This document shows, piece by piece, positions 15,436-24,203 of a stretch of DNA of 64,000 bases; position 1 is the first letter of the stretch, and every line of letters begins with the position of its first letter. A model generated the notes under the pieces. That model had not been told where the DNA came from and searched no databases. It worked only from the letters and a program-made list of their open reading frames with translations. Position numbers and translations under genes: made by a program. This DNA is from CAZNOG01 sp964574635 (GTDB lineage: Bacteria > Bacteroidota > Bacteroidia > Flavobacteriales_D > Cryomorphaceae), in NCBI GenBank assembly GCA_964574635.1, contig CAZNOG010000013.1, positions 1-64,000 on the forward strand. The letters are read 5' to 3'.

Positions 15436-16779
15436 TCAGCCTTCGTCTCGACCGCTCTCGTCCTTGCGATCGGCTTCGGGCAAACCGCTTATCGGCTCGG
15501 CGCCAGGGGCCAGGACGGCGGTTCCGCCGAAATCGCTTCCCGCGGGGTTCTCGAACACCTCCAGATCGAAGTGCGGTACCGCGGCCAAAATATGGTCGAA
15601 GATATCCGACTGCACGTCTTCGTAAATCAACCACTGCACCGAGGCGGTAAAGCAGTATATTTCCAAAGCCACCCCGAGTTCGGTGGGCTGCAATTGGCGA
15701 ACCATGCACGTCATGTTGTGGTTCAGGTTGGGATTGTCTCTGAGGTATTGGAGCACGTAAGCGCGGAAAATCCCCAGATTCGTCATTCGCCGGCCGTTCA
15801 CGATGGAAGACTCCGTATCCACCGCGTTTTGTTTGTTGTATTCGACGATGACTTCTTTCCTGTCCGCGATGTGCTTCCTCACGCGCTGAATCTTGGAAAA
15901 ACGTTCCAGGTCTTCATCCGAGCAGAACTTCACCCGACTCATCTTCAAGCTGATGGATCGCTTGATACGGCGCCCGCCGCTTTCCTGCATCCCCCGCCAA
16001 TTCACGAAACTGTCCGATACGAACGCGTACGTCGGCACGGTGGTGATGGTCTTGTCCCAGTTGATTACTTTCACCGTGGTGAGATTGATTTCCACCACGT
16101 CACCGTCGGCACCGTATTTCGGCATGGACACCCAGTCGCCGATTCGCACCATGTCGTTGATGGTTAGCTGTATACTCGCCGTAAAACCCAAAATGGTGTC
16201 CTTGAAGATCAGCAAGAGGACGGCCGACACGGCACCCAAGGCCGAGAACATGTAGATCGGGTTCTGACCGAGAATAATCGAAAGTACGAGGATAATCCCG
16301 GTAAACCAAAACAGCAGGTTGGCGAGCTGGGCGAAGCTCGCGATGGGCTTGTCCTTAAACTTCGGTGAACGCGACAGGAACAAGCCGGTGCCGGTGGTAA
16401 CCGACACCACCACGCGGATGATCACCAACAGGACGAAGATGTCCATCAGCTTGTCGATGATCGGCACGGCGCCCGGATAATCGGTAAACACGATGGGGGC
16501 CAGAATGGAAATCACCACCGCCGGAATGATATGTCCTATTTTTCGGAATACGCCACGCTCTTCCAGGGCATCGTCCCATTTTGTGGCCGTACGCCGTACC
16601 AACCGCGAGAAGAACCGCTTGCTGATCCACTGACCGATCAGCCATAGCAGCAGAGCCACGACGATCATCACAGCAAACAGGATGAACATTTTGGCGAGTT
16701 GCGTATACTCGGGTGCAATCCCAAGGCTTTCGTTCAGCCAAACCTCTATGAATTCCGCAAAGTTCGATTCCGTTTCCAT
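15436..16779 (-). CDS. MscS-family mechanosensitive channel
   Basis: 447 residues. Several transmembrane helices lie in residues 25-185 (AKMFILFAVMIVVALLLWLIG, IGHIIPAVVISILAPIVF, LMDIFVLLVIIRVVVSV, LANLLFWFTGIILVLSIILG). The pore-lining TM3 region (FSALGAVSAVLLLIFKDTILGFTASIQL) and the beta domain (DMVRIGDWVSMPKYGADGDVVEINLTTVKV) match MscS. The C-terminal part is larger than in MscS and resembles the YnaI/YbdG type. The channel releases solutes on hypo-osmotic shock. The ATG at 16779 follows a perfect -7 box by 5 nt. It converges on the M28 peptidase gene, 26 bp away. Confidence 0.92.
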   Translation of the reverse strand: METESNFAEFIEVWLNESLGIAPEYTQLAKMFILFAVMIVVALLLWLIGQWISKRFFSRLVRRTATKWDDALEERGVFRKIGHIIPAVVISILAPIVFTDYPGAVPIIDKLMDIFVLLVIIRVVVSVTTGTGLFLSRSPKFKDKPIASFAQLANLLFWFTGIILVLSIILGQNPIYMFSALGAVSAVLLLIFKDTILGFTASIQLTINDMVRIGDWVSMPKYGADGDVVEINLTTVKVINWDKTITTVPTYAFVSDSFVNWRGMQESGGRRIKRSISLKMSRVKFCSDEDLERFSKIQRVRKHIADRKEVIVEYNKQNAVDTESSIVNGRRMTNLGIFRAYVLQYLRDNPNLNHNMTCMVRQLQPTELGVALEIYCFTASVQWLIYEDVQSDIFDHILAAVPHFDLEVFENPAGSDFGGTAVLAPGAEPISGLPEADRKDESGRDEG

Positions 16780-16784
16780 GCGGG

Positions 16785-16792
16785 CAAAAATA
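16785..16792 (-). promoter_or_regulatory. -7 promoter box abutting a start codon
   Basis: TATTTTTG on the minus strand ends 5 nt before the MscS-family ATG at 16779, which predicts a leaderless transcript. Confidence 0.6.
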
Positions 16793-16890
16793 ATCATTCG
16801 TCGACATTGGTCGTCCGCGGGCACTCCCCCTGCGATACATCGGAAGAAAGTCGGGAACACGGCGAAGAAACCGGAAGGTTAAGGTATTGT

Positions 16891-16909
16891 TAAGGTTTTT
16901 GTGGGTGTA
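16891..16909 (+). repeat. Dispersed GTGGGTG repeat, copy 2
   Basis: TAAGGTTTTTGTGGGTGTA is nearly identical to copy 1 (16894-16908 is the shared core). It lies between divergent genes. The following ACTCGTCCCCGA resembles the ACTCTCCCCGA that follows copy 1. Confidence 0.75.
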
Positions 16910-17022
16910 ACTCGTCCCCGATTAAGCCATATAAGATTTAAAATCAGCCTACTACTTCCGTTTTGCGAAAATATGTTTAAATGATAACTTTAAGTAATCT
17001 TTGGCGTACACAATAATAATGT

Positions 17023-17030
17023 TATCTTTG
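17023..17030 (+). promoter_or_regulatory. -7 promoter box
   Basis: TATCTTTG, an exact TAnnTTTG match, lies 26 nt before the ATG at 17057. Confidence 0.6.
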
Positions 17031-17056
17031 TGTTAATATCATGTTACATCGAAGTT

Positions 17057-17548
17057 ATGGAGAAGAAGAAATATTTCAAGGAAACCGTTCACATGCCCAG
17101 TCGGAAACTATTGGCTTCGGCCTTAATCGCTATTCCGCTCATCGTGGCATTTGCAGCGTTTAATAAGGTATACGCCACGGAATCATTGGGATTGTCGTTG
17201 GCGATTATGGGAACCATACTGTGTCTCACCGGCTTGGTGAGCTATTTGATTTATAGTTTGGAACTCAAGACAAAGGTCACTTCCAGAGGAGTAGAAGTGC
17301 GCATGCGCCCCTTCTTTCCCAAGAAAAGAATCATCGGCTGGGACGAAATGGAGAGTTGCACCATGGTAACGGCACCCCGCATGGCCATCCGCCAAGGCGA
17401 AGACATGGCCTTCATCATGGAAAGGCGATTCACCCTCAACGGTCTCAATGGAGTGTCCATCGTGACCAAAGACGGAGAACAGATTTTCATCGGTTCTTTG
17501 CGCCCCGAAAAATTGAAAAAAGCCATCGAAACCGCGTGGAGGGATTGA
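17057..17548 (+). CDS. Small membrane protein with PH-like domain
   Basis: 163 residues. Two transmembrane helices lie at about 18-36 (LLASALIAIPLIVAFAAF) and 48-68 (LGLSLAIMGTILCLTGLVSYL). A soluble domain of short strands follows (TKVTSRGVEVRMRPFFPKKRIIGWDEMESC, FTLNGLNGVSIVTKDGEQIFIGSL) and ends in a helix (RPEKLKKAIETAW). The pattern 'TK(V)TS(R)GVEVR...I.WDEMES...IGS.RPEKL..AI' is that of bacterial PH-domain membrane proteins, though the specific family is not certain. It stands alone, with a promoter box upstream and an intrinsic terminator downstream. Confidence 0.75.
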   Translation: MEKKKYFKETVHMPSRKLLASALIAIPLIVAFAAFNKVYATESLGLSLAIMGTILCLTGLVSYLIYSLELKTKVTSRGVEVRMRPFFPKKRIIGWDEMESCTMVTAPRMAIRQGEDMAFIMERRFTLNGLNGVSIVTKDGEQIFIGSLRPEKLKKAIETAWRD

Positions 17549-17575
17549 TCCCCACCACAGCGAGAAAGAACTGAA

Positions 17576-17602
17576 GAGCACCCACCGGGTGCTCTTTTTT
17601 TT
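17576..17602 (+). terminator. Intrinsic terminator
   Basis: Stem GAGCACCC/GGGTGCTC with a 3-nt loop, followed by eight T. It ends the 17057-17548 transcript. Confidence 0.92.
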
Positions 17603-17943
17603 GCCCTGATTCTCCGTTAAACTCGACGAATCCACCCATGCGACTTCCCGACTTTCCCTCTTCCAAGGAGTGGTAATGTGCAAACGGACGTCCCCCTACC
17701 CAATCGTACTTTCCTATTCGAAATCCATGCGGGCTCAATACTCCGCAAACTCGATACTCCGGTAAGTCACCAACGTATACAGTTCACTTCGCATTCTCAA
17801 GGTGATTCCGTTGAACGTTATACAGTGAAGTCCAAGGTGGGAAATCCCCGCATTCGAATGCGGCGGGAAGGACTGCCTGACCGGAAGACGGCTGTCGGGT
17901 CAACGTTCCGGGCATAGGTGTGAACCCCCAAACCACCGGGAGC
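17603..17943. other. Gene-poor gap with possible multibranch structured RNA
   Basis: About 340 bp between two strong hairpins. No convincing gene is seen: a 79-codon open frame (17678-17917) has no recognisable protein pattern. On the plus strand, 17813-17819 (GAACGTT) pairs perfectly with 17902-17908 (AACGTTC) and encloses two helical arms. One is 17829-17833 with 17870-17874 (AGTCC/GGACT), holding the perfect palindrome 17848-17863. The other is 17879-17882 with 17898-17901 (GACC/GGTC). This makes a three-way junction. I could not match it to RNase P, tmRNA, SRP, 6S or a known riboswitch. Confidence 0.35.
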
Positions 17944-17974
17944 GAAAACGCCGGGACGTTTGCCCGGCGTTTTC
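17944..17974. terminator. Strong hairpin after nqrF, probably bidirectional terminator
   Basis: A perfect 12-bp stem (GAAAACGCCGGG with CCCGGCGTTTTC) and 7-nt loop. It lies 24 bp beyond the nqrF stop on the minus strand. The arm ends in TTTTC in both directions, so it may also end any plus-strand RNA from the preceding gap. Confidence 0.75.
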
Positions 17975-17997
17975 ATGTGTTCGTTCCTTTCGTTGTA

Positions 17998-19296
17998 TCA
18001 CACTCCGAAATCGTCGAAGGATACGTTTTCGGGTGGTACGCCCCAATCGTCGCACATCTTCAGCACGGCGGCATTCATCAGGGGCGGTCCGCAGAAATAA
18101 AACTCGATTTCTTCCGGCTCGGGATGTTTGGTGAGGTATTGGTCGATCACCGCTTGGTGTACAAAACCCACGAAACCGTCCCCATCCGGGTCGTCGATGT
18201 CTTTCTTGACCTTCCAGTTGTCTTCCGGGAGCGGTTCCGACAAGACCACGAAGAATTTGAAATTGGGAAATTCCTTTTCGATGTTTCTGAAGTGATCGAG
18301 GTAGAACAACTCGCGCTTGGACCGACCACCGTACCAGTAGGTAACTTTGCGTTCCGTCCTCAGGGTGTGGAAGAGATGGAAGAGGTGTGAGCGCATGGGC
18401 GCCATTCCGGCTCCCCCGCCGATGTACACCATTTCCGCGTCGGTTTCCTTGATGAAGAATTCACCGTAGGGGCCCGAGATCGTCACCTTGTCGCCGGGTT
18501 TTCTTCCGAAGACGTACGAGGAGCAGATGCCGGGGTTTACGTCCATCCATTTGCCCTTGTCGCGATCCCACGGCGGCGTGGCGATACGGATATTGAGCAT
18601 GATGATGTTTCCTTCCGCCGGGTGGTTGGCCATGGAATAGGCGCGGAACACCGGCTCGGAGTTCTTCATTTTCAGATCCCACAAACCGAATTTGTCCCAT
18701 TCACTTTTGAAGTCCATCGGATCGCGTCCGAGATCGGGGTGGGCGGTGATGTCGAAATCCTTGAAATCTTCCGTGGTGGGCGGCACGTCCACTTGGATAT
18801 ACCCTCCCGCTTCGAAGTCGAGGTTTTCACCCTCGGGCAGTTTTACGACGAATTCTTTGATGAAGGAAGCGACGTTGTAGTTGCTGACCACTTCGCACTC
18901 CCACTTCTTGATGCCGAATATCTCTTCCGGCACGGCGATTTTAAGGTCTTGTTTTACTTTTACCTGGCAGCTCAGGCGCCATTTCTCGGCGATCTCTTTT
19001 CGCGTGAAATACGGAGATTCGGTGGGGAGGATTTCACCTCCTCCTTCGAAGACCTGGCACTTGCACATGGCGCAGGTACCACCTCCCCCACACGCGGAGG
19101 GAAGAAAGATGTCATTCTCGCTCAACGTGGTCAACAAGGTGTTTCCCGATTCCACCTCGAGCGTTTTCTCACCGTTTATTTCGATTTTCACCGGCCCCGA
19201 CGGGGAGAGTTTTGATTTGGCGAACAGCAGAACAGCCACCAGCAACAGGGTGAGAACCAAAAATATGGCGACGGATATGATTATCGTGATGGTCAT
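17998..19296 (-). CDS. nqrF: Na+-translocating NADH:quinone reductase subunit F
   Basis: 432 residues; the NADH-oxidising subunit. One N-terminal transmembrane helix (residues 2-25) anchors it. A 2Fe-2S ferredoxin domain follows with C69, C75, C78 (ACGGGGTCAMC) and C110 (RLSCQV), matching the spacing in Vibrio. The FAD domain has RAYSMANHP and the NADH domain GGGAGMAPMRSH, with the terminal FCGPPLMNAAVLKM and FDDFGV. It passes electrons from NADH through FAD and the iron-sulfur centre into the membrane subunits. It is the last gene of nqrABCDEF, 53 bp after nqrE, and is followed by a strong hairpin. Confidence 0.98.
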   Translation of the reverse strand: MTITIIISVAIFLVLTLLLVAVLLFAKSKLSPSGPVKIEINGEKTLEVESGNTLLTTLSENDIFLPSACGGGGTCAMCKCQVFEGGGEILPTESPYFTRKEIAEKWRLSCQVKVKQDLKIAVPEEIFGIKKWECEVVSNYNVASFIKEFVVKLPEGENLDFEAGGYIQVDVPPTTEDFKDFDITAHPDLGRDPMDFKSEWDKFGLWDLKMKNSEPVFRAYSMANHPAEGNIIMLNIRIATPPWDRDKGKWMDVNPGICSSYVFGRKPGDKVTISGPYGEFFIKETDAEMVYIGGGAGMAPMRSHLFHLFHTLRTERKVTYWYGGRSKRELFYLDHFRNIEKEFPNFKFFVVLSEPLPEDNWKVKKDIDDPDGDGFVGFVHQAVIDQYLTKHPEPEEIEFYFCGPPLMNAAVLKMCDDWGVPPENVSFDDFGV

Positions 19297-19349
19297 AATA
19301 TTCGTTCCTTGTGTACTGTAAGTTTCAATGCACCGGATATCCGGTCGTT

Positions 19350-19964
19350 TTACAATTCAATTCCCATGAAGGACATGAAGCCAATGGCCATCAGACCCGT
19401 AATGATGAATGTGATGCCGATGCCTTTCAAAGGTGCGGGTACGTTTGAGTATCTGATTTTCTCGCGAATGGCCGCGATGCCGACGATTGCGAGCAGCCAC
19501 CCCACCCCGCTTCCAAGTGCGAAGGACGTGGCGTCACCGATATTGACATACTGTCTTTCTTGCATGAAGAGTGCGCCTCCCAAAATGGAACAGTTCACCG
19601 CGATCAGCGGAAGGAAGATTCCAAGTGCACCGTAGAGTGCGGGGGCAAACTTTTCCACGATCATCTCAACGAGCTGAACCACCGATGCAATAACGGCGAT
19701 GAACAGAATGAAGCTAAGGAAGCTCAGGTCGATGGTCGCGAATGAGGGCGATAACCATGTCAATGCTCCCTCCTGCAGGACGTAGTTCTCCAAGAGGTAG
19801 TTGATCGGGACGGTAATGCAAAGGACAAAGATGACCGCGAATCCGAGACCCACGGCGGTTTTCACCGTTTTGGATACGGCCAGATAGGAGCACATACCCA
19901 GGAAGTAGGCGAAAATCATGTTGTCGACAAAGATGGCTCGGACAAAAATGTTTACGGTTTCCAT
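19350..19964 (-). CDS. nqrE: Na+-NQR subunit E
   Basis: 204 residues, six predicted transmembrane helices. It belongs to the NqrDE/RnfAE family, whose inverted-topology pair binds a metal/iron-sulfur centre within the membrane. Family marks are IFVRAIFVDNMIFAYFLGMCSYLAVS with the conserved cysteine, ALGIFLPLIAVNCSILGG with the second cysteine, and FALGSGVGWLLAIVGIAAIREK. The subunit forms part of the electron path between NqrF and NqrC. It lies 24 bp downstream of nqrD. Confidence 0.97.
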   Translation of the reverse strand: METVNIFVRAIFVDNMIFAYFLGMCSYLAVSKTVKTAVGLGFAVIFVLCITVPINYLLENYVLQEGALTWLSPSFATIDLSFLSFILFIAVIASVVQLVEMIVEKFAPALYGALGIFLPLIAVNCSILGGALFMQERQYVNIGDATSFALGSGVGWLLAIVGIAAIREKIRYSNVPAPLKGIGITFIITGLMAIGFMSFMGIEL

Positions 19965-19988
19965 AATTTGCTTTTTAGGGCGTTGTTA

Positions 19989-20696
19989 TCAGGCTTCTTC
20001 GACGAGTTTGGGGTTTCTGGTGCGCTGCACCCAAATGATCACCCCGATGATCAAGAGCGCCGCGGGCGGCAAAATCATCAGGTTGTTGTTGTAGTATCCC
20101 GCTTCGAAAAAGCTTTCCGGGATAAAGGTCACTTGGCCCACGCCGGGGAAGCTGATTGCTCCGGATCCGAAGACTTCGCGCACCACGGACACTACCACGA
20201 GTATCCATGCGTAACCCAGTGCGTTTCCTGTGGCGTCGAGGGCCGAGGGGAAAGGCTTGTTTCCCATGGCGAAAGCCTCGAACCGCCCCATGATGATGCA
20301 GTTGGTGATGATCAATCCGATGAATACGGACAGCCTTTCGGCGATGTCGGGAAGGTAGGCTTTGAGCACTTCGCTGATCAGAATTACGAGGGAGGCCACG
20401 ACGACCAACTGCACAATGATACGAATCCGCGAAGGGATCATATTCCGCAGAACGGAAACCATGGTACTTCCCGCGATCATTACGAAGAGCACCGACAAGG
20501 ACATCACCACGGCTTGTTGCACCTGAACGGTGATCGCCAACGCCGAGCAAATCCCGAGTACCTGAATGGTAATGGGGTTGTCGTCGCCCAGGGGATCGGT
20601 CACCAAACGTCTGTTTTTCGCGGAGAACAGCGGTTCGCGTGGAAGTACTTCCTTTCGGACCTCCTGTTCACCTACTTCAATAGCTTTATCTGTCAT
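19989..20696 (-). CDS. nqrD: Na+-NQR subunit D
   Basis: 235 residues; NqrDE/RnfAE family, six predicted transmembrane helices. An N-terminal cytoplasmic stretch (about 35 residues, charged) precedes NPITIQVLGICSALAIT with the conserved cysteine, and IGLIITNCIIMGRFEAFAMGN holds the second. FPGVGQVTFIPESFFEAGYYNNNLMILPPAAL is the late loop and helix. Its ATG overlaps the nqrC stop as ATGA. The N-terminal extension is longer than in Vibrio NqrD (about 210 residues). Confidence 0.97.
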   Translation of the reverse strand: MTDKAIEVGEQEVRKEVLPREPLFSAKNRRLVTDPLGDDNPITIQVLGICSALAITVQVQQAVVMSLSVLFVMIAGSTMVSVLRNMIPSRIRIIVQLVVVASLVILISEVLKAYLPDIAERLSVFIGLIITNCIIMGRFEAFAMGNKPFPSALDATGNALGYAWILVVVSVVREVFGSGAISFPGVGQVTFIPESFFEAGYYNNNLMILPPAALLIIGVIIWVQRTRNPKLVEEA

Positions 20697-21457
20697 TGCG
20701 TTGAACTTAATTCGGTGTTTTCTTTCTCAAAGTAAGCGCTGTACACGCCCATGGTTCTCCGGATCATTTCTTCCACCCCCTTGCTGGTGATGGTTCCTCC
20801 GGTGATGCCGTCCACGGCGTGGGGTGCGTCCGGACTGGCACCCGTTTTTTCCAACGTGATGGATACGAGATTTCCGGATTCGTCGTAAAGGGTTTTTCCC
20901 TTGAATTGGTCGCCGAAGTTCTGCTCGCTGATTTCCGCGCCGAGTCCCGGCGTTTCACCCGCGTGGTCGAAGCTCGCACCGTAGATGGTATTGTCGTCTT
21001 CACGCAGGGCGATGTACCCCCAGATTGGGCCCCAGAGTCCTTTTCCGGCCAGCGGAATCACGGAGATCCGCTCACCGTCGATCTCGGCCAAATACAAGGG
21101 ATAGCTCCTGTCTTCGGGTTTCATCTCCGTACTTCGGAATTCCTTCTGCACGTCTACGTTGAACGGATCCTCCATGTCTTTGGGATCGATGGGACCCTCG
21201 CTTTCGCGGATCACTTCCCCTTCGTGGTTGACGGCGATGCGCTTCGCAAAATACTGCTCGAAGAGCTCAGCGGAAGTTTCCCGCTCCGCTTCCACCCCGA
21301 TGGATGCCAGAATACTCAACATTTTTTTCTGTACCGCATTCTTTTCCTGAAGAGGTTTGAGCGATACGGAAGTGAAAGCCAGTGCCACCCCCACGATCAC
21401 CACCATAACGATGGCGAAGATGAAGGTATATGCGTTGCTGTTTTTATTCAGTGCCAT
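20693..21457 (-). CDS. nqrC: Na+-NQR subunit C (covalent FMN)
   Basis: 254 residues. One N-terminal transmembrane helix (about 9-30, AYTFIFAIVMVVIVGVALAF) leads to a periplasmic FMN-binding domain. The flavinylation motif is DGITGGTITSKG near residues 217-227; the threonine equivalent to Vibrio T225 falls at about 222-224, where FMN is attached through phosphoester linkage by ApbE. GLWGPIWGYIAL and HAGETPGLGAEI are family motifs. It receives electrons from NqrD/E and passes them to NqrB. Its start abuts the nqrB stop. No apbE is present in the window. Confidence 0.97.
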   Translation of the reverse strand: MALNKNSNAYTFIFAIVMVVIVGVALAFTSVSLKPLQEKNAVQKKMLSILASIGVEAERETSAELFEQYFAKRIAVNHEGEVIRESEGPIDPKDMEDPFNVDVQKEFRSTEMKPEDRSYPLYLAEIDGERISVIPLAGKGLWGPIWGYIALREDDNTIYGASFDHAGETPGLGAEISEQNFGDQFKGKTLYDESGNLVSITLEKTGASPDAPHAVDGITGGTITSKGVEEMIRRTMGVYSAYFEKENTELSSTQ

Positions 21458-22659
21458 TATGCCGATACTTTAACGCGTTTAAGGCGGTTTTTGATATTTC
21501 CCTGTACCACGTAGTGGTCGATGGTGGGCGCCATCACGTTCATAAACAAGATAGCCATCATCACCCCTTCCGGGTAAGCGGGATTGACCAGACGGATTAT
21601 GATGGACAGTGCGCCGATCAAGAATCCGTAAATCCATTTCCCTTTTTCGGTTTGGGCGGCCGTGACGGGGTCCGTGGCCATGAATACCGCACCGAACATA
21701 AAACCTCCGAGCACCAGTTGCTGCCACCACGGCACTTGCAGGTATGCGTTTTCCGGGAAGTACATCTCACCGAAAACATTGAACGTAAGGCCCATGACGG
21801 CTCCTCCCAACACGCAGGAAAGGATGATTTTCCAACTGCCTATGCCCGTCCAAATCAAGATGAATGCGCCGATGAGGATGGCCAAGGTGGACGTTTCGCC
21901 GAAGCTGCCCGGGATGAATCCCAGGAAGGCTTGCATAAAACTCTCGCCGATCCCGTCGTATGGTGCGCCGGTGATGTCGCTGAACTGGGCGCCGCGTTCG
22001 ACGGCTTGCGCCAGGAAGGTTTCACCCGTAAACCCGTCGACGGGCGTTCCGCCGGTGGTTTTCACCCATACGTTGTTGCCCGACATTTCCGTGGGGTAAG
22101 CGAAGAACAGAAACGCACGGGCCGTGAGGGCCACGTTTACGATGTTCATTCCGGTACCTCCGAACACTTCCTTACCGAAAACCACCGCGAATGCCGTGGA
22201 CAGGGCCACCATCCAAAGCGGAACGTCGGCGGGCATGATCAGAGGAATCAACATCCCCGTCACGAGAAACCCCTCGTGAATGGAGTGCTTGCGCTGGATG
22301 GCGAACAGGAACTCGATTCCCAGACCCACGCCGTATGAAACCACGATCAGGGGAATAAGCTTCCCGAGTCCGTAAAGTACCATTTGCCAGAAGTCCGCAT
22401 CGACGCCGATGGCCATGTAGTGCTGGTAGCCCGTGTTGTACACGCCGAAAAGCATGGCGGGAACCATGGCCACGATCACGATGAACATGGTGCGCTTCAG
22501 GTCGATGGCATCGCGGATATGCGATCCTTTTTCCGTAGTGTGCCCCGGAACGAAAGCGAAAGTCTCCAGTGCGTCGTAGAGCGGGAAAATCTTCTCGAAT
22601 TTCCCACCCTTTTCGAAAGCGGGCTTTACCTTGCCCAATGTGTTTTTCAAAAATTTCAC
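21457..22659 (-). CDS. nqrB: Na+-NQR subunit B (covalent FMN, Na+ translocation)
   Basis: 400 residues, about ten transmembrane helices. It is the largest membrane subunit and carries the ion path. Marks: the N-terminal HTTEKGSHIRDAIDLKRTMFIVI, the GKEVFGGTGMNIVNVALTARAFLFFAYP region, the covalent-FMN site in GFTGETFLAQ, and GAVFMATDPVTAAQTEKGKWIYG near the end. Electrons pass from its FMN to riboflavin and quinone, coupled to Na+ export. It begins 12 bp after nqrA. Confidence 0.98.
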   Translation of the reverse strand: MKFLKNTLGKVKPAFEKGGKFEKIFPLYDALETFAFVPGHTTEKGSHIRDAIDLKRTMFIVIVAMVPAMLFGVYNTGYQHYMAIGVDADFWQMVLYGLGKLIPLIVVSYGVGLGIEFLFAIQRKHSIHEGFLVTGMLIPLIMPADVPLWMVALSTAFAVVFGKEVFGGTGMNIVNVALTARAFLFFAYPTEMSGNNVWVKTTGGTPVDGFTGETFLAQAVERGAQFSDITGAPYDGIGESFMQAFLGFIPGSFGETSTLAILIGAFILIWTGIGSWKIILSCVLGGAVMGLTFNVFGEMYFPENAYLQVPWWQQLVLGGFMFGAVFMATDPVTAAQTEKGKWIYGFLIGALSIIIRLVNPAYPEGVMMAILFMNVMAPTIDHYVVQGNIKNRLKRVKVSA

Positions 22660-22671
22660 GCCGTCCGTTTT

Positions 22672-24027
22672 TTAAGCTGACATTTCATCCCTTAATTCCA
22701 AAAGCCCTTTGTCGACCACCGCTTGAACGTTGACCTTCGAGGTGCAAACGAATTCGCATAGGGCGAAATCCTCGCTGATCACCTCGTAGATGCCGAGTTT
22801 CTCCATTTCGTCGATGTCGTTTATCATGATGGACTTGATCAAACGGAGAGGGTAGATATCGAAAGGAAATACCCGATCCATCTCACCCGTAACCACAAAG
22901 CCCCGCTCTTCCCCGTTCATATTGGTGTCCAAGCGGTATCGTTTGTTGGGCGTCAACCAAGTCGGGTATGCGTGGCTGAGACTGAATTTGTTCAACCCGG
23001 CCGACAACCACCCTTCGGTCAAGAAGAATTTCTGTTCGTTGCCTTCGGGAATCACCGTAATCTGCGTGTCGTAAAACCCGATGTAGCCGTCGCGCTCGAT
23101 CTTGGAACCGGTGAGTACGTTTCCGCTAATGAACCGGTTGTCCCGATCGGTGGTCGACCCTTCCGGGAGCAAGTTCTTGACCGAGGCGCCTTGAATAACT
23201 TTGAAGTACTTGGGCTCCTTCACTTCCGAACCGGTGGTGGCGATGATGCGCTCCGCACGGTACTCGCCCGCTTTCAAGGAACGACCGATCAGCGCCACGT
23301 CGGCCGGACGAACCGTCCACACGACTTCGCCTTTGTTGATGGGGTTGACTTCGTGGATGAGCACACCCACATTGCCGGCGGGATGAGGTCCCGACACGGT
23401 GTGTTTTTCGACCCCTTGAACGAAATCGTAAAACGAATCACCCTTGCGGACGCCCAAGTGAACCTTTCCACCGGACAGCGCGCGCAGCGCTTCGATGCCG
23501 TGTTGGAAATTTTCTTTTTCGCCTTCCAATATGAAAGACATGTCGGGCGCCAAAGGCGATGAATCGAACCCGGAAACGAAGATGTCCTTGGGAGTATCCG
23601 CGGGATTGGCGATCACCCCGTAGGGTCGCTGAATGATATAAGGCCACAGCCCCATTTCGAGCATCACTTTCTTTAGTTGCTCGGCAGACTGCCCGGCACT
23701 CCACGTTTCGAACTTCTCATACTGCGTTTCCTTGTCGGCCAAAATGTGCACTTCCATGATGCGTCTTTTGGCTCCGCGTACGATTTCAACCACCTCTCCG
23801 CTTACGGGCGAGTTGATGGTGACTTGTTCACGCTTTTTGTCGAAGAAAAGCGGGCTGCCCGCCTTCACTTCGGTGCCTTCTTTGGCAAGCATTTTGGGGA
23901 CCAGCCCAAAGAAATCCGGTGGCTTGATGGCGTAAATCGTCGATCGTTCGGCTTCCGCGAGTGTCTTCGCCGCAATGCCGAATAACTTGATGTCGACGCC
24001 TTTTTTTACTTTTATGGCCTTGGACAT
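22672..24027 (-). CDS. nqrA: Na+-NQR subunit A
   Basis: 451-residue peripheral subunit, first gene of the operon. It starts KKGVDIKLFGIAAKTLAEAE and has the KPPDFFGLVPKMLAKEGTEVKAGSPLFFDK biotinyl-lipoyl-like segment, GAKRRIMEVHI, a Rossmann-like middle, and a C-terminal SLBB-like part (YPTWLTPNKRYRLDTNMNGEERGFVVTGEMDRVFPFDI). It has no membrane helix, as expected. NqrA is implicated in quinone binding. A perfect -7 box lies 35 nt upstream of the ATG. Confidence 0.98.
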   Translation of the reverse strand: MSKAIKVKKGVDIKLFGIAAKTLAEAERSTIYAIKPPDFFGLVPKMLAKEGTEVKAGSPLFFDKKREQVTINSPVSGEVVEIVRGAKRRIMEVHILADKETQYEKFETWSAGQSAEQLKKVMLEMGLWPYIIQRPYGVIANPADTPKDIFVSGFDSSPLAPDMSFILEGEKENFQHGIEALRALSGGKVHLGVRKGDSFYDFVQGVEKHTVSGPHPAGNVGVLIHEVNPINKGEVVWTVRPADVALIGRSLKAGEYRAERIIATTGSEVKEPKYFKVIQGASVKNLLPEGSTTDRDNRFISGNVLTGSKIERDGYIGFYDTQITVIPEGNEQKFFLTEGWLSAGLNKFSLSHAYPTWLTPNKRYRLDTNMNGEERGFVVTGEMDRVFPFDIYPLRLIKSIMINDIDEMEKLGIYEVISEDFALCEFVCTSKVNVQAVVDKGLLELRDEMSA

Positions 24028-24062
24028 ACGTTTACGTTAAAAGGACCTATTGATTTTCGCGG

Positions 24063-24070
24063 CAAAACTA
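24063..24070 (-). promoter_or_regulatory. nqr operon -7 promoter box
   Basis: TAGTTTTG on the minus strand exactly fits TAnnTTTG, 35 nt before the nqrA ATG. Confidence 0.65.
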
Positions 24071-24203
24071 AGAATAGTTTCCCAAGGATGTCATCAAAGA
24101 ACAAAGTTACTCCCTTTATCCGAATTATTTGGAATCATTCTAAACAACGTACCGGAAAAGGCTGCGAAACCGTTCTTTTCCCCGTAGAATTTTACCCGAC
24201 CAC

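Noticed and set aside
17678..17917. A 79-codon frame in the 17.6-18.0 kb gap
   Set aside because: No ribosome-binding or promoter signal and no protein-like pattern. The same bases carry strong helices that fit a non-coding explanation better.
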